DNA from: a virus
IMG/VR virus record: IMGVR_UViG_3300015245_000011
Coordinates: 1-53,388 of that record
Length of the DNA: 53,388 nt
Strand: one strand, 5' to 3'
A program made the translations under genes and the position numbers. Numbering within the stretch: position 1 is the first letter of the stretch; each line of letters starts with the position of its first letter. Of this stretch, positions 42,187 to 49,502 are shown piece by piece. The notes under the pieces were generated by a model, which was not told the origin of the DNA, ran no database searches, and was given only the letters and a program-made list of their open reading frames with translations.

Positions 42187-42672
42187 AAGGGGTATTGGAT
42201 ATTGTTACACATAGCCCAGGCAAAGGCGGAACACATCCGTGTGAGGTACACGCCTCTTGGACGTGGCATCGAGGAACTCTCTCAACTCCTTGAGTAAGCC
42301 CATAGTCAGGTATGCAAGAGCAGCCGGCTTCAGAGTCGGAGCGTGCGAAGACGTGAAAATCTCCAGTGGTCCTGATACCTGGAGAGAGCCTTAGACCTTA
42401 TAGGTCAATACTGACCCGACCAGGGACACGCCCAGTGTAGGACACGGCAGGCCTCACCAGAGGCAGTGTGTCGTCTCGTGAGAGATCTGGGCGAGGGGAG
42501 AGCGAAGGGCGTGTTTACCGGTCGATCACTGAGGACGTTTGGAACTATAGAGACAGACGTGACGTGAGTAGGACCACCGAACCGTTGCCGCACGCGCGCA
42601 AGCTCTCCTTATCCTGTCGTAGGGAAATTGGCCCTACTTGAACAAGCGTAACCGCGAAACAGGAGACCCCGT
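42187..42672 (+). ncRNA. Long structured leader / candidate noncoding RNA
   Basis: About 480 bases lie between the promoter and the first gene. Local stems include CCGGCT/AGTCGG (42324-42339), TCTCCAG/CTGGAGA (42360-42385), GACCT/AGGTC (42394-42406), GGTCA/TGACC (42403-42416), GACAC/GTGTC enclosing GCCTC/GAGGC (42441-42472), and GTAGGG/CCCTAC (42619-42637) just before the ribosome site. Two pairs of stems exclude each other, as in riboswitches or attenuators. No known RNA family was recognised. Confidence 0.5.
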
Positions 42673-42843
42673 ATGACGAACGTCACTGATTGGAGCGACG
42701 CGTTTGACACCGCCTGTGCTGACCAGACGCCTGTCGACTGGTGGGACGATGGTATGCAGGAGCCGTGTGACTGTGACGAGTGTAGACCAGAACAGGATGC
42801 AGTGACCCTGGAGTTTTACCACCACAACGACGATAACACGTAA
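42673..42843 (+). CDS. Small acidic Cys-rich protein, 56 aa
   Basis: First gene of the rightward operon. MTNVTDWSDAFDTACADQTP, then PCDCDECRPEQ with a C-x-C-x2-C cluster. Very acidic, with three Trp. AGGAG precedes the ATG. Not recognised; such small acidic early proteins often bind and inhibit host factors (inference). Confidence 0.55.
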   Translation: MTNVTDWSDAFDTACADQTPVDWWDDGMQEPCDCDECRPEQDAVTLEFYHHNDDNT

Positions 42844-42863
42844 AGCCCTGAAAGGAAGCCCCC

Positions 42864-43070
42864 ATGCCCACGTACCGCATCCGTGAATACTTTCTCTTTG
42901 CTGATACCTATGTGATCGATGCTGAAGACGAAGACAGCGCCGAAGCACTGCTCGCCGCCTACACGTCACAGACGATCCCTCTCACAGGGATAGCCCCGGA
43001 ACGCCTGCACGAAGGCTGTGGCTATAGTGGCCGCGATCTCATGAATGACCACGGTGATATTCTCTACTAA
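42864..43070 (+). CDS. Small hypothetical protein, 68 aa
   Basis: MPTYRIREYFLFADTYVIDA, then a helix DSAEALLAAYTSQ and GCGYSGRDL. The ribosome site GAAAGGAAG is followed by CCCCC before the ATG, the start signature shared by most genes of this operon. No family recognised. Confidence 0.6.
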   Translation: MPTYRIREYFLFADTYVIDAEDEDSAEALLAAYTSQTIPLTGIAPERLHEGCGYSGRDLMNDHGDILY

Positions 43071-43081
43071 GGAGCCCCCCC

Positions 43082-43480
43082 ATGCCGATACTCGAAACCC
43101 GCACTGGCACCAACCTTCCCGCCTGGACCACCATGCACCTCGACTACACCAGACGCGATGATCGACCGCAAGTCAAGCACTACCGTAACCGCTCTGCGTA
43201 TGACACCACGTTGTATGTCGGCAGAAATAACGGCTCGCCTCTGGGCAATCCCTTTCGGCCCATAGGAGGCGAAGCCGGCAGGCAGACCGCCATCCGGCAG
43301 TATCGCCACTGGTTGTGGAAGCAACTGTGCACCAGGAATGCTGCTGTCCTGGCAGAACTGGACAAGGTGACCGCCGATACCGTTTTGCTGTGCCACTGCG
43401 CTCCCAAAGATTGCCACGCCGACGTGATTAGCAAAGCCTGGAAATGGCTACAACACGCCAGAGCGCACGGCCTGTACTAA
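43082..43480 (+). CDS. DUF4326 family protein, 132 aa
   Basis: YVGRNNGSPLGNPFRPIGGE, then RQTAIRQYRHWLWKQL and TVLLCHCAPKDCHADVI: the GNPF, R-x4-Y-x2-W and CxCAPxxCHAD motifs define DUF4326. The Cys/His cluster suggests a metal or catalytic site; the biochemical role is not established. Common in phage genomes. The start follows TAAGGAGCCCCCC. A strong terminator-like hairpin follows the stop. Confidence 0.75.
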   Translation: MPILETRTGTNLPAWTTMHLDYTRRDDRPQVKHYRNRSAYDTTLYVGRNNGSPLGNPFRPIGGEAGRQTAIRQYRHWLWKQLCTRNAAVLAELDKVTADTVLLCHCAPKDCHADVISKAWKWLQHARAHGLY

Positions 43481-43487
43481 CCCGAAC

Positions 43488-43514
43488 AAGGGAGAGAGCC
43501 CCCTCTCTCCCTTT
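43488..43514 (+). terminator. Rho-independent terminator-like hairpin
   Basis: AAGGGAGAGAG (43488-43498) pairs perfectly with CTCTCTCCCTT (43503-43513) across a CCCC loop, 8 bases after the DUF4326 stop. Only TTT follows in the transcript, so it may act as a partial terminator separating the first rightward genes from the next promoter. Confidence 0.6.
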
Positions 43515-43562
43515 CCATCCACGTGATTCTGGGATACTATGATCCTGTATACTAGTTCACAG

Positions 43563-43578
43563 TGTCAAATGTTTGACA
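43563..43578. promoter_or_regulatory. 16-bp palindromic operator candidate
   Basis: TGTCAAATGTTTGACA has perfect 7-base arms with a 2-base centre, in the gap after the terminator and before the small membrane protein gene. A TATACT (-10-like) lies about 10 bases upstream (near 43549). It resembles the inverted repeat at 5604-5617. Confidence 0.5.
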
Positions 43579-43624
43579 GGTGCCAAAAAAACGGTTCGGA
43601 AACCCCGTGTCTGTGGAGGAACCC

Positions 43625-43810
43625 ATGACCCCGATTCTGCTGCTAGCGGCGTTTTTTCCTGGTGTACTGATGACCATCGTCGGTATTGGCGTCGCGGTTA
43701 TGGCGCTAGGTGCCTGTGTCTCACTGCTCGCGTGGGTGTGCAGCCACCCCGTGCGGTTGCTCGTGTTCGGTGTGCTGTGCGCCATTGGCGTAGCGGCCGT
43801 GATGCCCTAA
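43625..43810 (+). CDS. Small membrane protein with two hydrophobic segments, 61 aa
   Basis: MTPILLLAAFFPGVLMTIVG, then VAVMALGACVSLLAWVC and VRLLVFGVLCAIGVAAVMP: two to three membrane spans filling the whole protein. The ATG at 43625 has GGAGG followed by AACCC. Early small membrane proteins often alter the host membrane or block superinfection; a holin is also possible. Not assignable further. Confidence 0.55.
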   Translation: MTPILLLAAFFPGVLMTIVGIGVAVMALGACVSLLAWVCSHPVRLLVFGVLCAIGVAAVMP

Positions 43811-43821
43811 AAACGCACAAC

Positions 43822-43852
43822 GGGCCAGCCCCCACCGCAAGGAGACTGGCCC
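43822..43852. other. Hairpin in 87-bp gap
   Basis: GGGCCAG (43822-43828) pairs with CTGGCCC (43846-43852), with no U-tract. It precedes a nine-residue leader frame that overlaps the SWIM gene start. Confidence 0.45.
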
Positions 43853-43871
43853 ATCTACAACAGAAGCCCCC

Positions 43872-43901
43872 ATGACTTCTTCCAGGAGTATAGTCGCATG
43901 A
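43872..43901 (+). CDS. Leader peptide, 9 aa, coupled to SWIM gene
   Basis: MTSSRSIVA, then TGA overlapping the ATG of the next gene (ATGA). GAAGCCCCC precedes its ATG, the same Shine-Dalgarno/C-tract signature as real genes here. Ribosomes ending at its stop would re-initiate on the SWIM gene, so it may tune that gene's expression. Too short to prove coding. Confidence 0.35.
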   Translation: MTSSRSIVA

Positions 43902-44791
43902 AAACCGTAACGCAAGTCCGCATCCAGTTCGTTGACGACCATGCCGGAGAGTTTCTCGCCCGCCTGGACGATCGTGTTGCCACCAACCAGTTAGGCCCCC
44001 AGGAAGCCAACGCCTACCGCGCCCGCATGGCACGGGCGCATCTCATCGCCAACGCCGCTGGCATGATGCAGGAAGTCAGCCCGGGCGTGTGGGATGTCTG
44101 GAGTACGGGCAAAGATATGGCGAAAGTCTGGACCGTCGACACCACCTGTAACTGTCCCGATGCGGACGTAAAAAATGGCGGCAAAGCCCCGCAAGGCCAC
44201 TGCAAACACCGCTTAGCCGTGTGGCTCAGGCGCAGTGCCAACAAAGACCTGCACATTCTGGAGGCCCGCATGGAAGGCCTGAAACTCCCGCACACGCATA
44301 CCTACGAATGCGGCCACGACGCCCTCGAGGCGTGTTATGACCACACCTGCACCACCGTACAAGACGACAGTCTATGCGAGACCTGCACCGCCACTGAGCA
44401 CGTGGGCACCCTTGAGGAAGCACAGCAGCGGCGGGAAGACGCCATCTTTGGCCCTGAGGTCCCCCCTGTCGTGTACCCACAAGTCATCCTGGACCAGGGG
44501 GACCCACCAGAGCACCGCTCGACAGACAACGGCTGTGAAGAAGGATGCGAGGCGTGCGCCCTGGACGCTCCGCTTGCCCCACCCGCGCAGTATGAACTAC
44601 CACCTGTGCTGACGTCCAAACTGGCACCCCTACCGGAAGCCCCGGCGTCCCTCAACCTCAAGTTTAAGAAGGGGCAATGCGAGTTCATGGTCACCATGCG
44701 GGCCCACACCGATCAGGAAATTCTCGAGCGGCTGCCCGCGATGCTCAAGGGCTTACGCGATCAGTTAGGCATTACCTTCACTAGCGAGTAA
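43898..44791 (+). CDS. SWIM zinc-finger protein, 297 aa
   Basis: CNCPDADVKNGGKAPQGHCKH (about residues 83-103) is a SWIM zinc finger (C-x-C ... C-x-H), used to bind DNA or protein partners. An N-terminal helical part (LGPQEANAYRARMARAHLIA) precedes it. The middle has further Cys pairs (CDHTC-like, CETC, CEEGCEAC) and the C-terminus (KKGQCEFMVTMRAHTDQEIL) is a small alpha/beta domain. Function unknown; SWIM proteins often work with recombinases or MuDR-type nucleases. Confidence 0.7.
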   Translation: MKTVTQVRIQFVDDHAGEFLARLDDRVATNQLGPQEANAYRARMARAHLIANAAGMMQEVSPGVWDVWSTGKDMAKVWTVDTTCNCPDADVKNGGKAPQGHCKHRLAVWLRRSANKDLHILEARMEGLKLPHTHTYECGHDALEACYDHTCTTVQDDSLCETCTATEHVGTLEEAQQRREDAIFGPEVPPVVYPQVILDQGDPPEHRSTDNGCEEGCEACALDAPLAPPAQYELPPVLTSKLAPLPEAPASLNLKFKKGQCEFMVTMRAHTDQEILERLPAMLKGLRDQLGITFTSE

Positions 44792-44886
44792 GCGTGCGTG
44801 CCTTGGGACGAGCACCAGGGCAGCCCGATAAAACGGGAGTCGTGGCTTCCACGGCTGGCGTAGCTCTCCCAAGCAAGGAACCCCCC

Positions 44887-45171
44887 ATGTTTCGTTGTCC
44901 AGAGCCCGAGTGCGACGGCACCACGTTTCGCCTCGAAGGCGCCGTAGTGATTGACGTTATCTGTAGCGTTGACGTGATGCCAGACGGCTCTGTCATCTTT
45001 GAGCCGACCTACACTGGCGCTCTCCCTGATGACCCTGACCAGTACGACGACCCCATCACCTGCCTGACATGCCAGACACCCTGCACACAAGGTCAGGCCA
45101 TGGATGCCTACGACGAGTGGTATGACGGGCAGCCCGTCATTGATCCCAAACAGTTACCACTCCTGACCTGA
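44887..45171 (+). CDS. Zinc-ribbon-like protein, 94 aa
   Basis: MFRCPEPECDGTTFRLEG at the start and ITCLTCQTPCTQG near residue 60 supply two cysteine pairs for a zinc ribbon. The ATG at 44887, not 44794, follows AAGGAACCCCCC. The middle is beta-like and acidic. Function unknown. Confidence 0.6.
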   Translation: MFRCPEPECDGTTFRLEGAVVIDVICSVDVMPDGSVIFEPTYTGALPDDPDQYDDPITCLTCQTPCTQGQAMDAYDEWYDGQPVIDPKQLPLLT

Positions 45172-45183
45172 AAGGGAACCCCC

Positions 45184-45381
45184 ATGACCACGTATAAGAT
45201 CGTCCGCCTCTTTGCCAACAGCGGCAAGCGACTGACGCTGCTGACCGGCCTCACACTCCGCGAAGCCCAGCAGTATTGTCGTGACCCTGAGACCTTAAGT
45301 AGTACCGCCACGCGACCGACGCTCGTCCAGCTTACACAGGAGGCGGGCCCGTGGTTTGATGCGTATTACGAAGAAGGATAA
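45184..45381 (+). CDS. Conserved small protein (phage/actinobacterial type), 65 aa
   Basis: MTTYKIVRLFANSGKRLTLL, TGLTLREAQQYCRDPETLSS and WFDAYYEEG match a widespread small family with the GLTLEEAQ-x-HCRDPETSS motif. No function is known. The start follows AAAGGGAACCCCC. Confidence 0.65.
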   Translation: MTTYKIVRLFANSGKRLTLLTGLTLREAQQYCRDPETLSSTATRPTLVQLTQEAGPWFDAYYEEG

Positions 45382-45479
45382 ACGTGGACGTCGCCCTGCA
45401 GGGTTGCCACAAGCCCTCCTGCAGGGCGACCAGCTCGAACAACGGGCGAGGAACCCGTAGACCTAAAGGATACAAGAGT

Positions 45480-46781
45480 ATGCCACGACTTTCAAGTCCC
45501 GATCCGCAGATTGACGCGCTGCTCGCCACCAGCGCCCTGGTGGAAGTGGCCTTGCAAGCCTTTATCGATGAAGGGAAATTTACCACCCGGCGTATTTTGC
45601 CAGGCTTCTGGCAAAAGTTCCTGGCCTCGCCGCATGGAGCACCGTGGCAAGACGGAAAGCTGGAAAAGGAGCATATACCGGAGCCGGGCACACCTATCAA
45701 ACTCACCTGTAACAACGGCCTATGTTTAGAAGTCGCCTACTGTCCAGAATGCGGCAAGTGTCATCACCATTGTCCCGGGCATCGTCTCGTCACACCTCCA
45801 AGCCTTTCCCCTACCCCTCCGCAAGACGATCTCTTTGACCTTCTGGCGCGGGGCCTGCAAGATCGGCTCAAGCCTGGCGCCACGGCGTTGGACGAAGATC
45901 GCGTCCAGGCGCTCATTCACCAGGCATTGGCGGACGAACGCGCCAAGCACCGCTACACCATCGTCACGCGTTCTATTGACGAGAAACAGATACGTGTCAC
46001 GCCTACCGATCTCCCGATGCCCCGCTGGTTCCCCCGCGTCTACAAACAAGCCCTATGCCGGGTCCACACGTTGCTTGTGGGGCCACGGGGCTGCGGGAAA
46101 ACGGTGACGGGCGAGTTGCTGGCACAGGCGTTAGCGCTGCCCCTGTACACCATTTCGCTCTCAGCGGGAGTGAGCGAAGGCGTCCTGCAGGGCTGGTTGC
46201 ATCCGTCCAAAGCGGGGTTGCTCTTTGAATATAATCGTTCGTCTTTTGTGCGGGCCTACGAAGAAGGCGGTGTCGTATTGCTGGATGAACTCGACGCGGC
46301 GGATCCCAATATGTTGATGATTCTCAACGCGGCACTCAGTAATAGCCACTGGGAGATTCCGCTCAGGGGCGAGCATGCCGCACCGCTGGTCAGACACCAG
46401 GATTTTGTGTGTCTCGCCGCTGCCAACACCAAAGGACACGGGGCTGACCGCGTCTATGTTGGCCGCAACCAGTTGGACGGGGCGACCCTCGATCGTTTTG
46501 CGATGGGCCGCCTGACAGTGGATTACGATGAGGCGATGGAAATAAGCGCCTACGACAAGGCTACTGTCACGTTTGGGCAGCGTCTACGCGCCAGATGCCG
46601 CGCCCAGCAAGGATGGACGCGGGATGTCTCAACTCGCAACATTGCGGACGCCTGCAAGTTACAGCAACAACTGAGCTTAGAGGAAAGTTGGTACAACTAT
46701 TTTGAAGATTGGGAAGACACGCACTGTGAGCAAGTTGGTGCGGTGCGAGACCGTGACCGCATGCGTGTCACGTTGGAATGA
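45480..46781 (+). CDS. AAA+ ATPase, MoxR/CbbQ-type, 433 aa
   Basis: Walker A GPRGCGKT (about 201-208), Walker B VVLLDELD (about 265-272), sensor-1 CLAAANT (about 311-317) and an arginine-finger region LDGATLDRF. The helical insert GWLHPSKAGLLFEY between A and B is typical of MoxR/CbbQ ATPases, which remodel or activate protein complexes, often with a VWA partner. The N-terminal 200 residues contain a zinc cluster (CPECGKCHHHC) and a helical domain unlike ordinary MoxR. The ATG at 45480, with AAAGGA, is preferred to 45384. The gene at 47018 is the likely partner. Confidence 0.75.
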   Translation: MPRLSSPDPQIDALLATSALVEVALQAFIDEGKFTTRRILPGFWQKFLASPHGAPWQDGKLEKEHIPEPGTPIKLTCNNGLCLEVAYCPECGKCHHHCPGHRLVTPPSLSPTPPQDDLFDLLARGLQDRLKPGATALDEDRVQALIHQALADERAKHRYTIVTRSIDEKQIRVTPTDLPMPRWFPRVYKQALCRVHTLLVGPRGCGKTVTGELLAQALALPLYTISLSAGVSEGVLQGWLHPSKAGLLFEYNRSSFVRAYEEGGVVLLDELDAADPNMLMILNAALSNSHWEIPLRGEHAAPLVRHQDFVCLAAANTKGHGADRVYVGRNQLDGATLDRFAMGRLTVDYDEAMEISAYDKATVTFGQRLRARCRAQQGWTRDVSTRNIADACKLQQQLSLEESWYNYFEDWEDTHCEQVGAVRDRDRMRVTLE

Positions 46782-46826
46782 CACGAGTGGGGGAGCCACG
46801 TCTTCCCCATAAGGAGCCCCCCCCCC

Positions 46827-47045
46827 ATGCCGAAAGTACACATGCGCGTTGAGTATTTGCAAGTGTCCTTTGGAGGCGTCGTGGCCCTGTACTACACCGC
46901 CTGTGGTCGATTACTCAAGAACAAGCCACACGGGCGAACGATCGCTGACGTCACCTGTCTCTCTTGTAAACGCACCAGTTACGCCGCTCGGTGGCGTCAC
47001 TACCACAAGGAGCCCCCATGCTCACCTTCTACTACGCAAGTCTAG
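46827..47045 (+). CDS. Small zinc-type protein, 72 aa
   Basis: Beta-like N-terminus (HMRVEYLQVSFGGVVALYYT), then CGRLLKNKPHGRTIADVTCLSCKRT, with three cysteines and a His that could hold zinc. A run of ten C lies between the AAGGAG and ATG. It overlaps the next gene by 28 bases. Function unknown. Confidence 0.55.
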   Translation: MPKVHMRVEYLQVSFGGVVALYYTACGRLLKNKPHGRTIADVTCLSCKRTSYAARWRHYHKEPPCSPSTTQV

Positions 47046-47887
47046 GCGCCATGATAGACGCGGTGGAAGCCACGCCGCGAGACTCGAGTACTGGCGTCTA
47101 TCTCCACCAGGGCGCCAGTGGCTCGACCAGCACAAATAACAATACCTTCTACGGCCGTCCCCTGGCCTCGATGGTGGCGGACTGCCGCGCTATGCTGCCG
47201 TTTAGTGGAGCGATCAATGATATTGAAGCGATGGCCAAAGAGCTTACCGCCCGCCTACCACCGCCGCGCAGCGTCAAACGCCGGCGTGTCCGCGCGGAAG
47301 TCGGAGACCATCCGGACACTGATAGGATGCTCCGCGGCGATCTCGCCCATGCCTGGGTGACCACGCGGAAGCTTCTCCACGATGATCCGACCGCTCTCAC
47401 CACCATTATCCTTCCCGTCGCCTATGCCAGTACCACGCCGCACACCACGATCTACTGGACTATGGCGGCAACACTCGCGCTCGCCTGGCTCCTGGAAGAC
47501 TCGGGACGGCGAACCTGTCTTGTCTCGCTGGAGTACTGTGTGCTGACGGGTGTGAGCCCCACCACGGAGTTCTCGTCCGTCACTGTTCTGAAGGCCCACG
47601 AGGCGCCCTGGAGTCTCCAGGAAGCCATCATCACCACCGACAGAGCCTATCTCCGTCGCCTGGTCTTTCGTCTCCAGGATTGTCTGCCGACGCCGCCAGA
47701 CCTAGGGTATGGCTACGTGCCCAGTCGGGGAGCATTGCAAGAGCATATTGCGTGGTGTTCGCAAGAATATGACTGGAGACACGTCATCACCGGAGCGCAT
47801 CCGCAACACGATCACATCAGGGACAGAAGCAATGCACTCGCCTGGATACAGGCGCAGCTGACGAGTCTCGAAGCCGTCGCACTCTAA
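47018..47887 (+). CDS. Partner of the AAA+ ATPase, VWA-like (putative), 289 aa
   Basis: Resembles the phage family found beside MoxR-type ATPases: KRRRVRAEVGDHPDTDRMLR, then TTIILPVAYASTTPHTTIYW, TMAATLALAWLLEDSGRRTC and a C-terminal GYGYVPSRG segment. The alternating strands and helices with Asp/Thr turns recall a von Willebrand A fold, though no perfect DxSxS site is seen. With the ATPase at 45480 it would form a MoxR-VWA-like pair. The ATG at 47018 has AAGGAGCCCCC. Confidence 0.5.
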   Translation: MLTFYYASLGAMIDAVEATPRDSSTGVYLHQGASGSTSTNNNTFYGRPLASMVADCRAMLPFSGAINDIEAMAKELTARLPPPRSVKRRRVRAEVGDHPDTDRMLRGDLAHAWVTTRKLLHDDPTALTTIILPVAYASTTPHTTIYWTMAATLALAWLLEDSGRRTCLVSLEYCVLTGVSPTTEFSSVTVLKAHEAPWSLQEAIITTDRAYLRRLVFRLQDCLPTPPDLGYGYVPSRGALQEHIAWCSQEYDWRHVITGAHPQHDHIRDRSNALAWIQAQLTSLEAVAL

Positions 47888-47977
47888 CCAGAGTCCCCGC
47901 AGTTACTAGTAGCTGGCAACCGCGTATGCGCAACGCTAGTGGCTGTGGGGCATACAGAACAACGAGGAAAGATTCCC

Positions 47978-48166
47978 ATGGCTACACCGCTGTCGAAAAC
48001 AGAGATACACCGTACCGTTGATACACTGATTGTTCTCGTCTCCGCTGCAAGGCATACAACAGGCGTCGACCAGCAAGAAACATTTAACGTCATCTTCGAG
48101 ACCTTAGCACGCCTACAGGGCCATCTCTACGACGATATCAGCCACGAACTGCCACATCACGAGTAA
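47978..48166 (+). CDS. Small helical protein, 62 aa
   Basis: MATPLSKTEIHRTVDTLIVL, then a second helix QETFNVIFETLARLQGHLYD and a His-rich end. GAGGAAAG precedes it. It lies between the VWA-like gene and the 276-residue gene, with 11 bases to the next start. Function unknown. Confidence 0.55.
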   Translation: MATPLSKTEIHRTVDTLIVLVSAARHTTGVDQQETFNVIFETLARLQGHLYDDISHELPHHE

Positions 48167-48177
48167 AGGAGCCATTC

Positions 48178-49008
48178 ATGCATCCACGACTCATCAAAAT
48201 AGCCGTCCCAAAGGTCACACTCGCCGATCGTGACCGCGTCTCCAACTGGCTGCGCTGCCTTGAAAAAGAGGCACTGCTGCCCAAGGAACGGGGCACCCCC
48301 GATGCCATGCGAGTAGCAATCGCGTATGTCCTGAGAGACTGGAGTAGCTGGAAAGGCGACGATGGCACCGTCTACCGCGCTATTGCCGCGGCGCCTACCG
48401 AACAGAAGGGCTTGATGCTCAACATTAACGTGCAAGTCCGCAAGCCTGACGGTGTGCAGTATAGCGAGACGGTGTGCACGCTCAGTGGCGATGAAGGCGA
48501 CGCACCACAGCGGACTGGCCACTACCCGCTGCCAGAGTTTCGCGCCTTGTATGAAGACCTGGAACCCTGGAAGCTCAAAGACTTAGGCACCAACTGTCTC
48601 TTTGATCACGACCTGCGCAATATCGCGGAAGACCTCCTCGAAGGGTCTGTGGATAAATTGTGGAAAGGCGTGTGGCTCTGCCTTGGCAACGCCCCGGCCC
48701 TGGAAGAGGTCGCCACCCTGGGCACACTTGTGAGTAGCGGCAGTGTGACTCTTTCGACCCTTACCCTGGATCAAAGTGAGGCAAATCGCCTGATGCTCGC
48801 GGACGAACTGGCGAAGGAGTATCTGGGCAAGTTGGAACGACTCACGAAGCGCCTGGCACTGCCCAGGCCCAACCTGGAGGCGATTGAGCGGGACTACATG
48901 GCGATATGTGTCCGTATTCGCCAGGCTGAAGAGATGTTAGGGGTCAAAATCCCGTGTCTCAATGAGCAGATTGCGTTTGAAGAAGTGCTGGCCACTACGC
49001 CGGCGTGA
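48178..49008 (+). CDS. Hypothetical protein of the AAA+ module, 276 aa
   Basis: Two-domain soluble protein. The N-terminal half (LPKERGTPDAMRVAIAYVLR) is followed by a beta-rich KGLMLNINVQVRKPDGVQYS. The C-terminal half is helical (QSEANRLMLADELAKEYLGK, LERLTKRLALPRPN, IRQAEEMLGVKIP). It is the last gene of the section that contains the AAA+ ATPase and probably works with it. I cannot assign a family with confidence. Confidence 0.55.
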   Translation: MHPRLIKIAVPKVTLADRDRVSNWLRCLEKEALLPKERGTPDAMRVAIAYVLRDWSSWKGDDGTVYRAIAAAPTEQKGLMLNINVQVRKPDGVQYSETVCTLSGDEGDAPQRTGHYPLPEFRALYEDLEPWKLKDLGTNCLFDHDLRNIAEDLLEGSVDKLWKGVWLCLGNAPALEEVATLGTLVSSGSVTLSTLTLDQSEANRLMLADELAKEYLGKLERLTKRLALPRPNLEAIERDYMAICVRIRQAEEMLGVKIPCLNEQIAFEEVLATTPA

Positions 49009-49031
49009 GGCAAGGAAACCTCTGTGGAATC

Positions 49032-49059
49032 ATCCCCCTGCGCGTTACCTCAGGGGGAT
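49032..49059. other. 9-bp hairpin ATCCCCCTG/CAGGGGGAT
   Basis: A perfect 9-bp stem with a 10-base loop in the 118-bp gap before the microprotein triplet. No U-tract. It belongs to the same CAGGGG(G)AT hairpin family as 2275-2304 and 4144-4176. Confidence 0.5.
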
Positions 49060-49126
49060 AATCCACTCTAAACGCAGTTCAGCTTCAATCTGAGGAGAGC
49101 GCCTAGTATACAGAAAGGAGAAGTGC

Positions 49127-49306
49127 GTGGCAACACCAATAAGTGCCGTCGAAGCAGAATGCCGCTTGAGTATCGGCGTGGCCTACGCCGCATGGCTCTG
49201 GGGCCCAGACAGCGACGGGTTTTTTAGCGCGCAGGCCTACGACGAGATACTCGGATTTCACCTCGTGGACTACGAGCGGGCCATGGGGCTCGATCTCCCA
49301 TGCTAA
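49127..49306 (+). CDS. Microprotein 1 of a tandem triplet, 59 aa, GTG start
   Basis: MATPISAVEAECRLSIGVAY, AAWLWGPDSDGFFS, and a C-terminal VDYERAMGLDLPC. It shares E-x-CR-x2-I-x-VAYA-x-W ... YERA[LM]GL[DE]-x-P with the next two genes. AAAGGAG precedes the GTG. A small alpha-helical protein of unknown function, about 10 residues longer than copy 3. Confidence 0.6.
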   Translation: MATPISAVEAECRLSIGVAYAAWLWGPDSDGFFSAQAYDEILGFHLVDYERAMGLDLPC

Positions 49307-49321
49307 GAGAGGGCCACGATC

Positions 49322-49489
49322 ATGAGCCACATCGAAGAAGAATGCCGCTACGCTATTGCCGTGGCGTATGCCGAGTGGTGCTGGGCGCACGGGAGTAAAG
49401 GGCTGTTCAGTGTCTATGCAGCGGATAGTGATGTCGGCCTCAACTTGCTGGAGTATGAACGGGCCCTGGGGCTCGATCCACCGCTCTAA
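49322..49489 (+). CDS. Microprotein 2 of a tandem triplet, 55 aa
   Basis: MSHIEEECRYAIAVAYAEWC and LLEYERALGLDPPL. Second copy of the tandem family, 15 bases after the first. The central loop (AHGSKGLFSVYAADSDVGLN) differs from the other copies, while both end motifs are kept. Confidence 0.6.
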   Translation: MSHIEEECRYAIAVAYAEWCWAHGSKGLFSVYAADSDVGLNLLEYERALGLDPPL

Positions 49490-49502
49490 AAAGGGGACAC
49501 CT

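Larger units (their letters stand above)
41181..42672. other. Gene-free control region, about 1.5 kb
   Basis: No reading frame here has a start signal and plausible protein. It holds, left to right: AT-richer sequence with a CCAGC/GCTGG hairpin near 41248; a GC-rich hairpin-dense stretch (41460-41900); paired GCATGTACAT repeats (41974-42023); a very AT-rich stretch (about 42030-42150) suited to duplex opening; a strong rightward promoter (42158-42186); and a 480-base structured leader. The divergent-promoter position and AT-rich stretch make it the best candidate for the replication origin (inference). Confidence 0.55.

Noticed and set aside
42076-42297. Plus-strand 73-codon frame across the rightward promoter
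   Set aside because: Its start precedes the promoter and lacks a Shine-Dalgarno; a shorter TTG start after the promoter would have its ribosome site before the predicted transcription start.
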